From CAZXVW01 sp964644025 (GTDB taxonomy: Bacteria > Acidobacteriota > Terriglobia > Bryobacterales > Bryobacteraceae): a stretch of DNA of 6,654 bases. The notes under the pieces are model-generated. The model was not told where the DNA came from. It saw nothing but the letters and a program-made list of their open reading frames with translations, and did not search any database. The stretch covers positions 1-6,654 of the forward strand of contig CAZXVW010000213.1 in the NCBI GenBank assembly GCA_964644025.1. The letters run 5' to 3'. Below, in pieces: positions 6,282 to 6,654 of this stretch. How positions within the stretch are numbered: position 1 is the stretch's first letter; each line of letters starts with the position of its first letter. The position numbers and the translations under genes are program-made.

Positions 6282-6387
6282 AACTCTTCTCTTGGCAAAC
6301 CGGCTCCGCGCCGGCTGGCGGAACTGGACGGCCCGGCACACTGGCTCCGCTTTTGCATGTTCTGTGCCTGGTCACGGAATCAGTGAC
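6282..6387 (-). other. Gap between the SDR and HEAT-repeat genes
   Basis: This 106-nt stretch holds two small inverted repeats: GTCAC (6371-6375) with GTGAC (6383-6387) directly after the SDR stop codon, and CCGGC (6300-6304) with GCCGG (6310-6314). On the minus strand the second hairpin is followed by TTT only. I see no convincing -35/-10 pair for the HEAT-repeat gene, which mildly supports read-through from the SDR gene. I see no small gene here. Confidence 0.4.
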
Positions 6388-6654
6388 TCAATAAGTGGCC
6401 CGGCCGCCGCTGGCGTCGTGGCACTGGCCGGTCACGAAGGAACAATCCGGACTGCAAAGGTAATGAACAACGGCGGCGATTTCCTCCGGCTTGCCCGTGC
6501 GGCGCATCGGAATGCGCTCGGTCATGTAGCTGATCTGTTCCGGGGTCAACTGGTCCAGGATGCGCGTCCGAACCACGGCCGGAGCCACCGAGTTGACGCA
6601 AATACCCTCCTCGGCCACTTCCTTGGCCAGCGCCTTGGTAAATGCGATGACGGC
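6388..6654 (-). CDS. Short-chain dehydrogenase/reductase (SDR), C-terminal part only
   Basis: The last 89 codons of a minus-strand gene are present; the N-terminal part, with the NAD(P)-binding Gly motif and the catalytic Ser and YxxxK residues, lies beyond the right edge. The visible part starts AVIAFTKALAKEVAEEGICV, which corresponds to the helix after YxxxK in classical SDRs. It continues with VNSVAPAVVRTRI, the usual N-x-V-x-P-G-x-x-x-T nucleotide-binding segment with Ala in place of Gly. Then come IPMRRTGKPEEIAAVVHYLCSPDCSFVTGQ and the end DASGGRATY, where FabG-like enzymes usually have x-DGG. Two or three visible cysteines (in GICVN, LCSPDCS) are more than typical. The fold family is secure: a FabG-like oxidoreductase using NAD(P)H. 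The substrate cannot be assigned; sugar or polyol dehydrogenase and 3-oxoacyl reductase are both possible. The HEAT-repeat gene follows 106 nt downstream. Confidence 0.9.
   Translation of the reverse strand, partial: AVIAFTKALAKEVAEEGICVNSVAPAVVRTRILDQLTPEQISYMTERIPMRRTGKPEEIAAVVHYLCSPDCSFVTGQCHDASGGRATY

Noticed and set aside
6325..6332. TGGACGGC, identical to one arm of the 386-406 palindrome
   Set aside because: There is no second arm nearby, and the same octamer appears within coding sequence in the tricorn gene where it encodes Leu-Asp-Gly, so it is likely chance.
5394..6386. Plus-strand open frame (330 codons) opposite the HEAT-repeat gene
   Set aside because: It is a high-GC shadow of a gene with clear repeats and codon pattern on the minus strand, and its product has no recognisable motif.

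Overview
The window is high-GC bacterial DNA with densely packed genes and short intergenic gaps. An exported tricorn-type S41 peptidase, a HEAT-repeat protein and an SDR ending in GGRATY would fit an Acidobacteriota genome, perhaps the Solibacter/Bryobacter side. That placement is an inference from gene content; no phylogenetic marker is present.

Layout: (i) positions 1-359, minus strand, hold the N-terminal part of a MocR-type regulator (GntR-like winged helix joined to an aminotransferase-like domain), cut by the left edge. (ii) Positions 360-447 are a compact divergent control region with a perfect 8-bp inverted repeat, an ATACCA box and a partial second copy, and a plausible extended -10 facing right. 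(iii) Positions 448-1572, plus strand, encode a 374-residue membrane-anchored or exported protein that reads as three consecutive RidA (YjgF/YER057c/UK114) domains. All three appear to lack the catalytic arginine. (iv) Positions 1642-4947, plus strand, encode a complete 1101-residue secreted tricorn protease homologue with signal peptide, two beta-propeller regions, C1, PDZ and C2. (v) Positions 4986-6281, minus strand and convergent with the protease, encode a 431-residue HEAT/armadillo-like repeat protein. (vi) Positions 6388-6654, minus strand, hold the C-terminal part of a short-chain dehydrogenase/reductase, cut by the right edge.

How the parts may work together: the MocR-type regulator and the triple-RidA gene are divergent over one short control region, so the regulator probably controls itself and that gene. 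The tricorn gene follows the triple-RidA gene on the same strand after 69 nt, with its own strong ribosome binding site, and may be in the same transcript. The SDR and HEAT genes form a second possible minus-strand unit with a 106-nt gap.

The most unusual item is the triple-RidA protein. Ordinary RidA is a homotrimer of roughly 125-residue subunits with active sites at the subunit interfaces. A single chain with three such domains could fold as an internal pseudotrimer, here on the outer side of the membrane and with degenerate active sites. No RNA genes, mobile elements, CRISPR arrays or long repeats were seen, and no gene-free stretch exceeds 106 nt.
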